A stretch of DNA of 64,000 nucleotides from positions 3,472,001 to 3,536,000 of the forward strand of contig NC_085110.1 in NCBI RefSeq assembly GCF_030269925.1. Direction: 5' to 3'. The position numbers were made by a program, and so were the translations under genes. The stretch's first letter is position 1. Each line of letters opens with the position of its first letter. The DNA is from Bombyx mori (lineage: Eukaryota > Arthropoda > Insecta > Lepidoptera > Bombycidae). This document shows, piece by piece, positions 10,003-20,577 of this stretch. The notes beneath the pieces were generated by a model that saw only the letters and a list, made by a program, of their open reading frames with translations, was not told the DNA's origin and did no database searches.

Positions 10003-10193
10003 GATGTCTACGTGCCCAGGTGGGGCTACCCTGGGTCTTAGAAAACACTCGCCTTGCGGCGAGGCCCCAACTTCTCGGACCTGAGCGGTTCGATTGAACA
10101 CAGGTGGCGATGCGGCACGATTACTACAGGATAAAGAAAAAACACAACAAAACGGAAATAACAAAAAGAAACAAAACAATTAAACACTTCCAG

Positions 10194-10632
10194 AACTGCC
10201 TGCTCCGGCTCCGCTCGGGTCTTTAACAAAAATTTCAACGATATTTGACGTTGTTTTATTTTTTTTAATAAAAGAACACTTCTTGCGGTATAACTATAAT
10301 AGTTAGACATGTGCTGTCCGAAAAACTTTTTGTAAATAATAATGTGTTCTACAAAGTCTTAGTACATTATTTTATTCTATCATCAATAGTTTTCGCAGGG
10401 CACGCGATGTAAAGAATATTTTAGGTAATTTTTTTACACCTTGGGTTACATTATTAGAGTTTTAGTAAGAATCCCTATTTTTTTTTTTCAAAAAAGATTA
10501 TAACCTATGTCACTCGGGAATAGTGTAGTTTCCAAATAGTGAAAGAAATTTTCAAATCGGTCCAGTAGTTTCGGAGCCTATTCAATACAAAGAAACAAAC
10601 AAATCTTTCCTCTTTATAATATTAGTATCGGA
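10194..10632 (-). mobile_element. Helitron (GAGGAAAGATTTG family), 3' end interrupted by LINE
   Basis: Minus-strand relative of the copies at 42316-42755 and 49780-50221: ACTAATATTATAAAGAGG near the 5' end, GAATAGGCTCCGAAACTACT, GCGTGCCCTGCGAAAAC, and GACCCGAGCGGAGCCGGAGC near the 3' end. The full-length LINE entered within its last bases, and the duplicated AACTGCCTGC belongs to the Helitron end. The terminal CTAG is lost or altered. Confidence 0.8.
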
Positions 10633-10730
10633 AAGCGTGGGGTGCTAAACAAAATAAAAACTAATAAAAGCGTATTAAAAACAGTATTTTTATTTTTATA
10701 TGTGCCTGCAAAAATACGTTTTGTATACAA

Positions 10731-10856
10731 TTTTTTTTTATTTTTTTTTATTGCCTTTGTATGCAGACGAGCTTACGGCCCACCTGATGGTGAGTGGTTA
10801 CCGTCGCCCATGGACTTCAGCAATGCCAAGGGCAGAGCCAAGCCGCTGCCTACCGC
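10731..10856 (-). repeat. family C LINE-like 3' end
   Basis: Same block as at 3608: T-run, GCAGACGAGCTTACGGCCC, CACCTGATGGTGAGTGG, GCCGCTGCCTACCGC. Confidence 0.78.
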
Positions 10857-11139
10857 AGACAACAGTACAGTTTAGTATTGTGTAGGGTAACTAAGTAATG
10901 TACAGAGAACGAGTCCTTTGAGCATAGCTCCTGAATGCCTTCCTGAGTTTTGCAAAGTATAAAATTAAATTCATTCGTTCTGTAAATAGGAAAAGTATAC
11001 ATGAACTGTTGACGCGGCCCCGCCATTAAAATAGTGAGGAAACTCGAAGCTGCCCGTTTTATCTTGGATTATGAAGAAATTTTCTGAGTGCACGCAGAGA
11101 TGGAGTCAGAATTTAAGAGAGAACTCTATTAAGTGATTA

Positions 11140-11449
11140 TCTATATCTATATAGGTAATATATGAAAATGAATTGCTGTTCGTTAGTCTCGCTAAAACTC
11201 GAGAACGGCTGGACCGATTTGGCTAATTTTGATCTTGAATTATTTGTAGAAGTCCAGAGAAGGTTTAAAAGGTAGATAAATATGAAGTGCTAGGAATTTA
11301 ATAAAAAAATAACAATATTGTTTTTCCTTTTGATGTGTCTGTCCCCCGTCGGACGGATTCTTTTGTTTGTTTCAAGTTTGTATTTTATATAAAAGTATAG
11401 GTCTTTTATTTATCTATTGAGGCGCTACGAAGTCTGCCAGGTCAGCTAG
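11140..11449 (+). mobile_element. short non-autonomous Helitron
   Basis: It starts TCTATATCTATATAGG after an A (11139) and ends CAGCTAG before a T (11450), the A|TC...CTAG|T ends of Helitrons. It carries the common inner motif CGAGAACGGCTGGACCGATT. No coding capacity. Confidence 0.75.
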
Positions 11450-11730
11450 TTAATAAAAAAGACTAATATACAGTTAAAGCATTTACGGTTTAATCTTTAT
11501 CGCCGTAGTCGTCCATGACCGCGAATCGTCGGAAATAACATGATGACAATTAAAAGCCGCAAAAGCAGTTTTATTTATGTTTAAGAGTCGCGAAAACCGA
11601 AAATAATAAGTAAATGAGATATCTATATGTATATAGTTAAGTACAGCTAATGGGGGCATGATGTAAAATAATAGTAGGTATTACAATTCAACTTATTAGA
11701 TTGTATACCATTAATTAATCATACGTTTAG

Positions 11731-11838
11731 GTTAGCAGCGACTTGGCTCTGCAGCTGGCATTGCTGAAGTCCATGGGCGACGATAACCACTCACCATCAG
11801 GTGGGCCGTAAGTTCGTATGCCTACTAATAAAAAAAAA
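11731..11838 (+). repeat. family C LINE-like 3' end
   Basis: Plus-strand copy of the block (GCAATGCCA-like, CCATGGGCGACG, CCATCAGGTGGGCCGTAAG) ending in an A-run. Decayed Bm1-like sequence follows at about 11880-11935. Confidence 0.72.
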
Positions 11839-12036
11839 TTAAGACTGCAATCTAATTTGTCAGGTTGGGTAGCGGCAGGCTCACCTCTGGCTTCTAATAA
11901 CCACTTAACATTCAGTTTGACTGTAAATCGATCTGCACGTAAATAAATAACCAAATATTATAATTGATTTTTTTATTAAACTGTTGCGTAGACGCCTTAC
12001 CACCAGTAAATGTAGACATAGTAATAGACTAGATAG

Positions 12037-12479
12037 TTTTTTATTTATTTATTGCTTAGATGAGTGGACGAACTCACAGCCCACCTGGTGTTAAGTGGTT
12101 ACTGGAGCCCATAGACATCTACGACGTAAATGCGCCACCCACCTTGAGATATAAGCTCTAAGGTCTCAAGTATAGTTACAACGGCTGCCCCACCCTTCAA
12201 ACCGAAACGCATTACTGCTTCACGGCAGAAATAGGCAGGGTGTTGGTACCCACCCGCGCGGACTCACAAGAGGTCCTACCACCAGTAATTACGCAAATAA
12301 TAATTTTGCGGGTTTCATTTTTATTACACGATCTTATTCCTTCACCGTGGAAGTCAATCGTGAACATTTGTTGAGTACGTAATTCATTAGAAAAATTGGT
12401 ACCCGCCTGGGATTCGAACACCGGTGCATCGCTCAACACGAATGCTCCGGACGTCTTATCCGTTAGGCCACGACGACTT
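12037..12479 (-). mobile_element. Bm1-type SINE, full length
   Basis: Complete minus-strand copy: A-tail at 12037, body, Pol III B-box region (GGTGTTCGAATCCCAGG) and the GGCCTAACGGATAAGACGTC head. Little diverged from the other full copies. Confidence 0.9.
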
Positions 12480-12849
12480 CGATCGACGATAGATCGTAAG
12501 ATCTAATATTATTGAGTACTGCTTCACTTTCGGACACGCCTGTAACCTGGTAAGAGACCTGAATACGTCTCAGATGGTCCTTGATAGCAGTCTAGAAAGT
12601 TTTGAGCGCTGGGACTGGCAGCGAAATTAACGGAACTTGGACAAAAGTTCGCTTTACGAGCTTTCGAATGGTCAAACTAGATGCATGCAATATGCAAGCA
12701 CGAACAGCGAACGTCCTTGAAAAGGGAATTGTGGGTGAAGCCATCTTAATTTATACTGAAATATTTTTATATTGTGACCACATACGTCGTGGTTTGATAA
12801 ATGTTATTTGACTATACCGGAATTCAAATCATATAACAAAGAATGTAAA
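12480..12849. other. no feature recognised
   Basis: AT-rich spacer between a SINE and a MITE. A 69-codon open frame (12602-12811) has no recognisable motif. Confidence 0.45.
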
Positions 12850-12851
12850 TA

Positions 12852-13118
12852 CATATCAACGCTTGAAAGGCAAACGTGACTAAGTGACAATGCGTGAACT
12901 TTACAGTAGACTAATTTAAAGTTGAAATACCTGAAAACAAAATTTATTTTACCGAATCTAGCTGTAGTAGAATCTAGCTAGTAGTTGTAGGATTGAAATG
13001 ATTTTAATAGACCTAGAAATATATTTTTTTTTGCGCACCGAATATGGTTATTGCCTATCATTTATGTATAAAGCAGTTATTGTCGCTTAGTCACCTTTGC
13101 CTTTCAAGCGTCGATATG
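12852..13118. mobile_element. MITE with 39-bp terminal inverted repeats
   Basis: 12852-12890 and 13080-13118 are inverted repeats of 39 nt with 3 mismatches (CATATC(A/G)ACGCTTGAAAGG...). TA dinucleotides flank both ends (12850-12851, 13119-13120), as in Tc1/mariner-type insertion. The 190-nt interior has no ORF, so it must have moved with another element's transposase. Confidence 0.83.
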
Positions 13119-13120
13119 TA

Positions 13121-15143
13121 CATATAGAAAAAGCTAAAATTATGTACATCCAAAACTGTCAACAATAGCATCGCTAGAAGCTGAAACAGAAGACAATCAG
13201 ACACGCAGAATTAAGGCTTTATTACTTTGAGAGCACGCACATGCGTACTAACTTTCTTACTAAATAAGCTGCATCCGTGGCTTAGCTGTATAAATATAAT
13301 ATAGTTCTAGTTCAAAGAGTAAAATAGTAGCTATCACAATAAAATCAATAATAACAATAATAACCAAAGCTAAGTCACATGAAGTCATCTGGCCCCAAAC
13401 TAGGATATGCTGTAGTTATTTATGTACTGTGGGAGACTGACATAAATACTTACATATTATATACGTTCAAATATATATATACATTTAAGAATTGAAATCA
13501 ATTTTGATTTTTCAAGGTGGGTGGCGTCTTCAAAAGAAAATGTTGATTATATTATTGAAAGCTTGAAACACGATCTAGTAATTGTTTGCTCGACGTCAAA
13601 ATAATTCGAATCGTAAGAAACTCAATTATTTGAGTTTTAATTTAATTATGGCAGCAAACCGAGAACCACATCAAGAAAGCGAAATGTAATTCGTATTCAA
13701 GAACTCGTTAACAATTTAATGAGGCTCAATTACTTAATTCTTTGTGAGGCTCTCTTACTTTTGAATATTGTCAACGGTACGAGAATGAGTGTTTTCATAA
13801 TTACGTACTCTCGGAGAAAACGATTTGCGTTTGTGGCTCTAACAATTTAATTTTTGTTTGGCTCCGTAAGTATGAGTTAGTTTATTTACTTTATTAATTT
13901 TGCTTTTATTTCATTCCTTTTTGAAATTTCGATGCTGTTATTCAGAGTTTTTGAAGTGAAACTTCTTTAGTTGCGTTGAGAGTAAAATTTAACTCGCAAC
14001 AAATTCGTTACGGCTAGAGAGAAAAGATACAATTTAGGGAGAGCGAGAGCGAGAAAATAGACAGAGGGTCTCGCGAACCACTCGACCGTAGAGAGAGACA
14101 AAGCAAGCTAGGTCGTTTCTCTAGTACACAACATTCCCTATTACAAGAGAGATTTGATTTAAGGATGAACAATGAAGAAAACCACAATCCTACAAATAGA
14201 AAAAGATAGAACGCGCACAATTTTTTTGGTGACATGTTTCTCAATGTTTTGTCTCTGTCGTATGCAGACCAGCAGCTAGCCTAACCTAAAGTAAAGGGTG
14301 TAATTGAGCTTGTAGGAGAGAGATGCTCCTGATTATCAGTGGCGAGCTGAGTTTCGTGTCCGGGCGCGGTGTGTCCCCGTCCTAGTGTCATCGGTCCTCG
14401 AGGAGCACTCTTCGCTCGGTCCTCGGGAAATGAGTACATAGCAATCGAAGACCTCCGTGCAGAGCAAGTACGGTTATTTCGGGAAGCACACGCATCGGAT
14501 AGGAAGGAAACGAACGTTTGCCGTATCTGTGGTTGCGACTTGGACTAGCAGTCTATTTCGTAGAAGAAAGTCCGCAGTAGTCTTGTCTCGCTGCCGAGAA
14601 TCGTGGTTGAGATACACGGCAACTATTTACAAGCCATAATCAATGATGTTCGAGTTCTCCGATTTTCCTACCTTATACAAGTAGGCGTATAGAGAAAACA
14701 GAGCGTATAGAGAATACGCTTTTCTCTCCGCTCAAAAAATCGTCAAGTCATAAAGGTTGAGATAGTTATCTGTCCTGAATCCTCTTAGTGTTTCGGATTT
14801 CCTATGAAGCCCCTGAGGCAAAGGGAATCACAAAGGCAAAGGGATCAAAATGTAAGCTACACTATATGGGTCAAGTGAAAGAGAAAACTGATGATGGATG
14901 ACCGCTCTCGACGCACACACATACTTGCTGATTCCATCTAGCAAGGTATCCCAGGGGTATGAAATGGTAGGGCAGGGCCATCTTGACTGGCTTTCGATAT
15001 ACTTACTACCAACCAAGAGCTGTAGTGCTTATGGCGTCACTGCCCAGCCTATCAATAGCTTCGGGCGAGGAGCGGATAACCTCTCCCCCCACTACTTTGA
15101 TTGGTTTCTGTACTATCCGAGGTTCGAACTAGAAGCTATAACA
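13121..15143. other. long stretch without identified gene
   Basis: Mostly AT-rich. A GC-richer part at 14280-14640 includes an open frame without ATG (14351-14545) listed separately. A short Bm1-like scrap (CAAGGTGGGTGGCG) lies near 13515. Confidence 0.45.
14351..14545 (+). other. unidentified 65-codon open frame
   Basis: Open from just after a TGA at 14348 to a TAG at 14546. The second half is not low-complexity: EYIAIEDLRAEQVRLFREA, then CRICGCDLD. There is no in-frame Met near the start. It could be an exon or a relic of a retroelement gag-like protein. I do not recognise it and it may be chance. Confidence 0.25.
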
Positions 15144-15144
15144 T

Positions 15145-15385
15145 TACTGGTGGTAGGGCCTCTTGTGAGTCCGTACGGGTAGGTACCACCGTCCTGCCTA
15201 TTTCTGCCGTGAAACAGCAATGCGTTTAGGTTTGAAGGGTGGGGCAGCCGTTGTAACTACACTGAAACCTTAGAACTTATATCTCAAGGTGGATGGCGTA
15301 TTTACGTTGTAGATGTCTATGGGCTCCAGTAACCACATAACACCAGGTGGGCTGTGAGTTCGTCCACCCATCTAAGCAATATAAA
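15145..15385 (+). mobile_element. Bm1 SINE, head missing
   Basis: Body from TACTGGTGGTAGGGCCTC to CACCCATCTAAGCAATATAAA. 5'-truncated. Confidence 0.88.
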
Positions 15386-16458
15386 CATCCGACATAAAAG
15401 AACGCGTAATATGTTTAAGCTATTAGAATACAGTTCATCGACAACAAAAAAAAACTTGTTTACCGCCCGGAGCACATCCAGAAAAGAAGCCACAAAAATG
15501 AATAAGAATAAGTTAACCGAAACCAAAAAATATATACGGCGAGCTAGCCCCCGTACAACTTTGATATTCCTGAAGTGAAATGAAGTGAAGTTTCTGTCCA
15601 TAAAAGGCGATCAATTACGCGATCCCTCGGCAAAACTTCGCCAGAACAAATTAATTTACCTCACAAAACAGCCAGGGATCAACTCACGCTGGAATTTATT
15701 AAGGATTTTCAATTAATCCTCTCATATTTTTCGGCTCGATTAATTTATGTGAATGGTTTTAAAGTTCATTTTAATGTTCGGTTTTTATGTTTGTTCGAGT
15801 GCTGTTCACGCTGAAGGCTATTTAATGGGAAACAATATTATAGACTTTATTCTTATAACCTAAATTTCGTTCGTGAATTTCGCCAATTTTAATACACTAT
15901 TTTGTTTAAATCAACCAAACCTCAGCGAAATCCCTTCGTTGCGCAAAAACCCTAAGCATATTTCGAAGAATTTATGCATGCGCTACGGTAATTAGCGTCT
16001 CATCTTTGATTACCTAAATCGCAACAGTGATTGCTTTACAAACAAAATATATGTTACTTAAGCTAACGGCACTAATGATAGCGAAGTATGGGGCGCGTCC
16101 AGAATAGAAGAAGCGACCACTTTTTTCGGGCAGAGGACCGAATCTCATCCAAGGTTCCCGCTCCTAGGTGGTACGCGTGCTGTTTGTGGGACTTAACTGT
16201 ATTGTTAGGATCTGACGGTAGGCATTCACGCACAAGGTAGGGCTCTACCCACTAAACGACACCGCTTGCACTCTCTCACCCGAGGCTTGATCTCCGTCCG
16301 ATATCAAAACCCGGGCGGGGTTCCCGCGGTCAACACTATAATCAGACCAATCAACTCTACCCCTGATGTAGGGATCCTCAATCGGGGTAGTGGGATTTAC
16401 CCCGAATCCCACTCCGTGTCTACGTAGGCAAGCACGAAGACCTCTTCGTCTTCTCTTC
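15386..16458. other. no gene; GC-rich block at 16080-16440
   Basis: The first 700 bp are AT-rich and featureless. 16080-16440 is GC-rich (CGGGCGGGGTTCCCGCGGTC, TCAATCGGGGTAGTGGGATT) and looks like part of another repeat, but I cannot name it. It runs into GAAGACCTCTTCGTCTTCTC, directly before a Bm1 tail. Confidence 0.4.
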
Positions 16459-16708
16459 TTTTTTTATTTATTTTTTATTACTTAGATGGTTGGATGAGCT
16501 CACGGCCCACCTGTTGCCGGAGCCCGTAGACATCTAGAATGTAAATATCGCCACCCACCTTGAGACATGAATTCTAAGATCTCACTTTTAACTACGGCTG
16601 CCCAGGTGCCCCGCCCTTCAAACCCAAACGCATTATTGCTTCACGGCAGAAATAAGCAGGGTGGTGGTACCGATCCATGCGGACTCGCAAGACGTCCCAC
16701 CACTAATT
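16459..16708 (-). mobile_element. Bm1 SINE, head missing, diverged
   Basis: A-tail at 16459, then body with several changes and an internal deletion after CCCACCTG. It sits next to the same CTTCTCTTC context as the copy at 17337. Confidence 0.8.
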
Positions 16709-17336
16709 GACAATGTGGCAATGATCGATCTCCACAAAAAAGGCACTAAAACTTGACTTGCTGAAATTTTACAAAATTATCTCTTTTGAGGATCGTGTTT
16801 GCAGAGAATACCAGCAACCGGTATTTTGTCAAAGTCGAAGGAATGAGTAATGCCTGTAATATGGTATCTGTTGAGTTGCAGAAACCATCTGAGACAAGTT
16901 CAGTCCCGGTATTTCTATAGCCTTTGAACGAATTTCATTTGGATGCCATAAAACGTTTCAGGGAAATCGTTTCACATCATATAATATTTTCGTGCTCGTG
17001 GGTATGCGAATTATTTTTGTGACTTGTTTATAATGGCTAGAAATTAAATTGAATATAAATACATTTCGTGTTAAAAGTATGTTCTTCGCGTATAAACAAT
17101 TTTATGTTTCATTGTGCATGGATTGCACAATTTTTTCGTGTATTAAATGTTAGAGCACTTTTTTCCTCTCTGAAGTTCCATAGCTGGATTACGCTATCGT
17201 TACAATGACCGGTCTTGCACAACTTGCATCCGGCTGATTTTTGGCGACCTTTAGCAGGTCGTCGGTTCATCTCGTGGGAGGCCTACCCATGCTGCGCAAT
17301 TCGGTGCGGTCTTGAAGACCTGTTCTTCTTCTCTTC
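16709..17336. other. no feature recognised
   Basis: AT-rich to 17190, then a GC-richer block (GGCGACCTTTAGCAGGTCGT, GGGAGGCCTACCCATGCTGC) leading into GAAGACCTGTTCTTCTTCTC beside the next SINE. Confidence 0.4.
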
Positions 17337-17492
17337 TTTTTTTATTTATTTTTTTAATGCTTAGATTGTTGGACGAGCTCACAGCCCACCTGGTGTTAAG
17401 TGGTTACTGGAGCTTAAAGACATCTACAACGTAAATGCGCCATCCACCTTGAGATATAAGTTCTAAGATCTCAGTATAGTTACAACGGCTGT
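17337..17492 (-). mobile_element. Bm1 SINE, 3' third only
   Basis: A-tail and 3' body (AGCTCACAGCCCACCTGGTG to TACAACGGCTG). Confidence 0.82.
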
Positions 17493-18154
17493 ACCACCGA
17501 ATCAGTTACTTAAGTGAATATATAATAAATAAATCTAAATTGTCGAAAAATCGTCTTCCACATTCTACAAAATATTGATAGGTATATGATGTGGTAATAA
17601 AACGCTTTTATTGAAGTTCAGGTGGGGCGCGTTTCAACATTAAACCTCAAGTGATATTGTTCGTTTTAGTCGCGAGCACGCGATATGTCGTGACGGCGAC
17701 GGAAAGAAAAATATCTTTCAAAAAGCATTATATGACCCACTATTCTGGCTCAGATTACAGCTATCAGCTTCTGTTATGGGCTTAAGAGGTCCCTGAAAAA
17801 AATTTGTGAAGGCATATCGCTATGCTGTTTATTGTGTTACGAATATATTGCACAAGTCTGTATAAAGCCGCTTCAATATTACTAGGTTGATATTTAGAAA
17901 GTCAAATATTATCTGTCTCGATTCTCAAACTAAACTAATTGGAAAACTCCTTCGTGAAGGGTGTATTATTAGTTTTTGGGATTTAATTGAGAGGGTTGTA
18001 TACGATTTTGAATTTTATATAGATATTATAGAGTACACTTTTGTACCAACAACAAATAAAGAAGTATTGGGTAATCTGACGCAACTATGCCAAATTCTTT
18101 TTCCACAGTAAGTTTCCTCTTTTCTTATTTTACAATCGATCAGTTTTCGAAAAG
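17493..18154. other. no feature recognised
   Basis: AT-rich spacer. A 74-codon open frame at 17887-18111 has no motif. Confidence 0.4.
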
Positions 18155-18410
18155 TGATCTGCTGTGGCTGTCTGATGACAGCCGACGAACGCCAATCCGG
18201 CGCCCCGAGGAGGAGGGTGATGGGAGAGCTCCGCACTAAACACTTCACTTTCCCCCCTTTGCCTTTTCATGAGTTCTGTCTCATGTGAGGTTCGGACGTT
18301 GGTTGTTGAGCGACAGGAGGTTTTAGTCGGTTCGACTCCGACATACTCCGCCCGCCATCCCCAGTGAAGAGCGGAAGACCGGCGATTTCCTCCTGACCAA
18401 AAAAAAAAAA
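18155..18410 (+). repeat. LINE-like 3' end, family E (copy 1)
   Basis: GC-rich tract (GAGGAGGGTGATGGGAGAG, CCCCCCTTTGCCTTTTCATG, ATTTCCTCCTGACC) ending in an A-run. A second copy is at 42826-43105. It contains GGTTCGACTCC (18329-18339), a perfect Pol III B-box match, but no A box was recognised. It is probably the 3' end of a LINE; a SINE is possible. Confidence 0.65.
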
Positions 18411-18860
18411 CCGTATGTGCGCAGTTGCCTAAATACAGATACCTACATATAAATCGTTTTTAATTTAATTAATAATACCTATAACTACTTTTAGTTTGCT
18501 TTATTATTCGTATTCATTATTTCCTTAGATTTCGAATGAACAGCTTTCTGTTTCAATCGACAGATAAATAGATTTTGGTCATTTTCATGGCAACACATTG
18601 TGTTAGTGTATGTAAATATAAATAGGCAAAAAGAAAATAGTTCCGAAACATTATCTACATTGTTTGTCAACCGATTTTCGTTTTGTTTGTTTAGTAACAA
18701 TTGAAGAGCTATATAATGCAAAGTAAGTTTTTTTTTGTTCATTATGTCAAAAAGAAACGATAAAATATAATAGAAAAAATGAATTAAATCTTAGGGTGTC
18801 AATTAATGTTCGATCTTTGCGCAAAAAATCGATTGTAATATAAGTAGATATTACTCGAGA
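18411..18860. other. no feature recognised
   Basis: AT-rich DNA; the 83-codon minus-strand frame here (18491-18742) is Asn/Lys-rich and without motif. Confidence 0.4.
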
Positions 18861-19119
18861 TTTTTTTTATTTCTTTTTTATTATTGCTTAGATGGGTGGA
18901 CGAGCTCACAGCCCACCTGGTGTTAAGTGGTTACTGGAGCCCATAGACATCTACAACGTAAATGCACCACTCAACTTGAGATATAAGTTATAAGGTCTCA
19001 ATATAGTTACAACGGCTACCCCACCCTTCAAACCGAAACGCATTACTGCGTCACGGCAGAAATAGGTGGGGTGGTGGTACCTACCTGTGCGGACTCACAA
19101 GAGGTCCTACCACCAGTAA
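18861..19119 (-). mobile_element. Bm1 SINE, head missing
   Basis: A-tail at 18861, standard body, ending at CACCAGTAAA. Lightly diverged. Confidence 0.88.
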
Positions 19120-19443
19120 ATTGTCTTGATTGAGTGTCAACGTACAATGCAATACCATATATGTTTCTCTGAATCTAATTTATCCTTTGAACACAATCCG
19201 CATATCCAAGATTAAAGACCATTTTTTTGTTGAAAGATCTCCGTTGATATTATATTTTAACATAAACCTCTAGGAATTTGCGAAATGTTGTGCCTAAATT
19301 GTTTTTTAATGGTACATAATTTACTTTTGTATATTATATAGTGGAATTGGGACGCTAAATTACAGCATAGAACTCTTTTTTTTTTCAACTTTTTAATAAT
19401 AATTTCTAATTTTAAGCACATTTAACATACAACTCGACAAGTC

Positions 19444-19690
19444 AACAACAACCGTTAGACATCAAAAATGTAAATTCCGACACTCACCTTGAGATATCAG
19501 TTCTATAGCCTTAGCCAACGCCTGCCCCACTGCCACTGAGGCAGGCGTGGCAGAGCAAGGTGGTGGTACCTACTTGTGTCGACTTACAACACGCTCTACC
19601 ACCATTACGCATGTAACACGTGTACACAATTAACTTAGACCATGGTTAATAACATCGTGTAATAAAAAAATTACACATAAAACAAACAAT
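19444..19690 (-). repeat. old decayed Bm1 copy
   Basis: It retains CACTCACCTTGAGATATCAG, GGTGGTGGTACCTACTTGTG and, at 19650, AATAACATCGTGTAATAAAA from the head region. Much of the body is lost. Confidence 0.65.
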
Positions 19691-20305
19691 AATCAAACTT
19701 TTCACATTACCTTCAAGACAATAATAATTGCAGGTATCAAACCAAACTCCGACCATCTGTCCGTTAATAGCGCTATTACCTGTTATTACGGGCTCGCACT
19801 CAGTGACGTAATAAGCGTGTAAAATTTAATATTGTCAGATGGCGTGTCGCTTAATAAAATTTGTTCTGTAATCTATTTAATTTCAGGGCTAATTCGTTTA
19901 AACGAATCCACAAAAAACGTTTTCTTTTTTGTGGATTTTACGTGTTAGCATTATCATTATGTCCGCCTATTAATCAGAGGCAGTGACTTCGGTCCAACCC
20001 ATTATTTCCACGTCATATGAAGTCATCAATTTAATTTCCCTTCCTGAATCCATCCACATTCTTTTCGCCGGTCAAAATGCAGCAGGCAACATATCTGCGT
20101 AATTAATTAATGTTGTATTTCACACATCCGTGTTTTTGGCATTGAAGCATGAATACGTTCGTTTGCAAACCAAGATGGTTGCTATAGTAAAATAAGTCTA
20201 TCTTCGAACTCGTGTCCCAAGGTCACAATGCTCGTGTTGTAATGTACATAAGCTCCATTATAATGATGCGCGTCAACTTCCAAGAGCTATAAAAGACGTT
20301 ACTTA
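19691..20305. other. no feature recognised
   Basis: AT-rich flank upstream of the copia element. Confidence 0.4.
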
Positions 20306-20310
20306 TAAAA

Positions 20311-20452
20311 TGTTAATAAGGTAAAGTTCGATGAGCAAACTTATCTATGATTGTCTGTGCGAACTGATATATGTCAGAATATAATGTTAATTTGAAAAAT
20401 TATAAAATACTATTGAACTACTAAATTGTTTCTAATTATGCACCTCCTAACA
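20311..20452 (+). repeat. copia 5' LTR
   Basis: TGTTAATAAGG...CCTCCTAACA, 142 bp, with TGTTA/TAACA ends. It should contain the promoter and the polyadenylation site. It differs from the 3' LTR near its end (GAACTAC versus GAAGTAC; CACCTCC versus CACGTCC). Confidence 0.96.
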
Positions 20453-20466
20453 GGTTATGGGCCCAG
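20453..20466 (+). other. primer-binding site for a half initiator tRNA-Met
   Basis: GGTTATGGGCCCAG directly follows the LTR. It is complementary to the anticodon arm of initiator tRNA-Met (CTGGGCCCATAACC) rather than to a tRNA 3' end. Drosophila copia is known to prime on such an internal tRNA cut. Confidence 0.88.
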
Positions 20467-20577
20467 GACGTTGCAGAAAGTGAAATAGAAATGATTTAAC
20501 GATTAATTGTTTTAATAGGCGTAATCCGTTGTGTCAATTATTTCCTGATTTTTTTTTTAAGTTGAAGAAACTACGAA

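Larger units (their letters stand above)
5252..10193 (-). mobile_element. full-length Jockey-clade non-LTR retrotransposon (family A)
   Basis: The 4.9-kb element runs from its 5' end at 10193 to a 20-nt A-tail (5252-5271) on the minus strand. It has a gag-like ORF1, an endonuclease/reverse transcriptase ORF2, and a 3' untranslated region of about 230 nt ending in CTTCAATCAT before the A-run. It is flanked by the 10-11 bp duplication AACTGCCTGC(T), and the DNA to its right is a minus-strand Helitron entered near its 3' terminus. Both ORFs are uninterrupted, so the copy is young and may be mobile. ORF order, zinc knuckles and ORF2 length support the Jockey clade; I do not assign a published family name. 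Truncated relatives lie at 43493, 45665 and 63185. Confidence 0.93.

Noticed and set aside
10002..10179. Upstream in-frame Met of LINE ORF1 at 10179
   Set aside because: The extra 59 residues resemble translated leader, and the gag-like protein starts plausibly at 10002.
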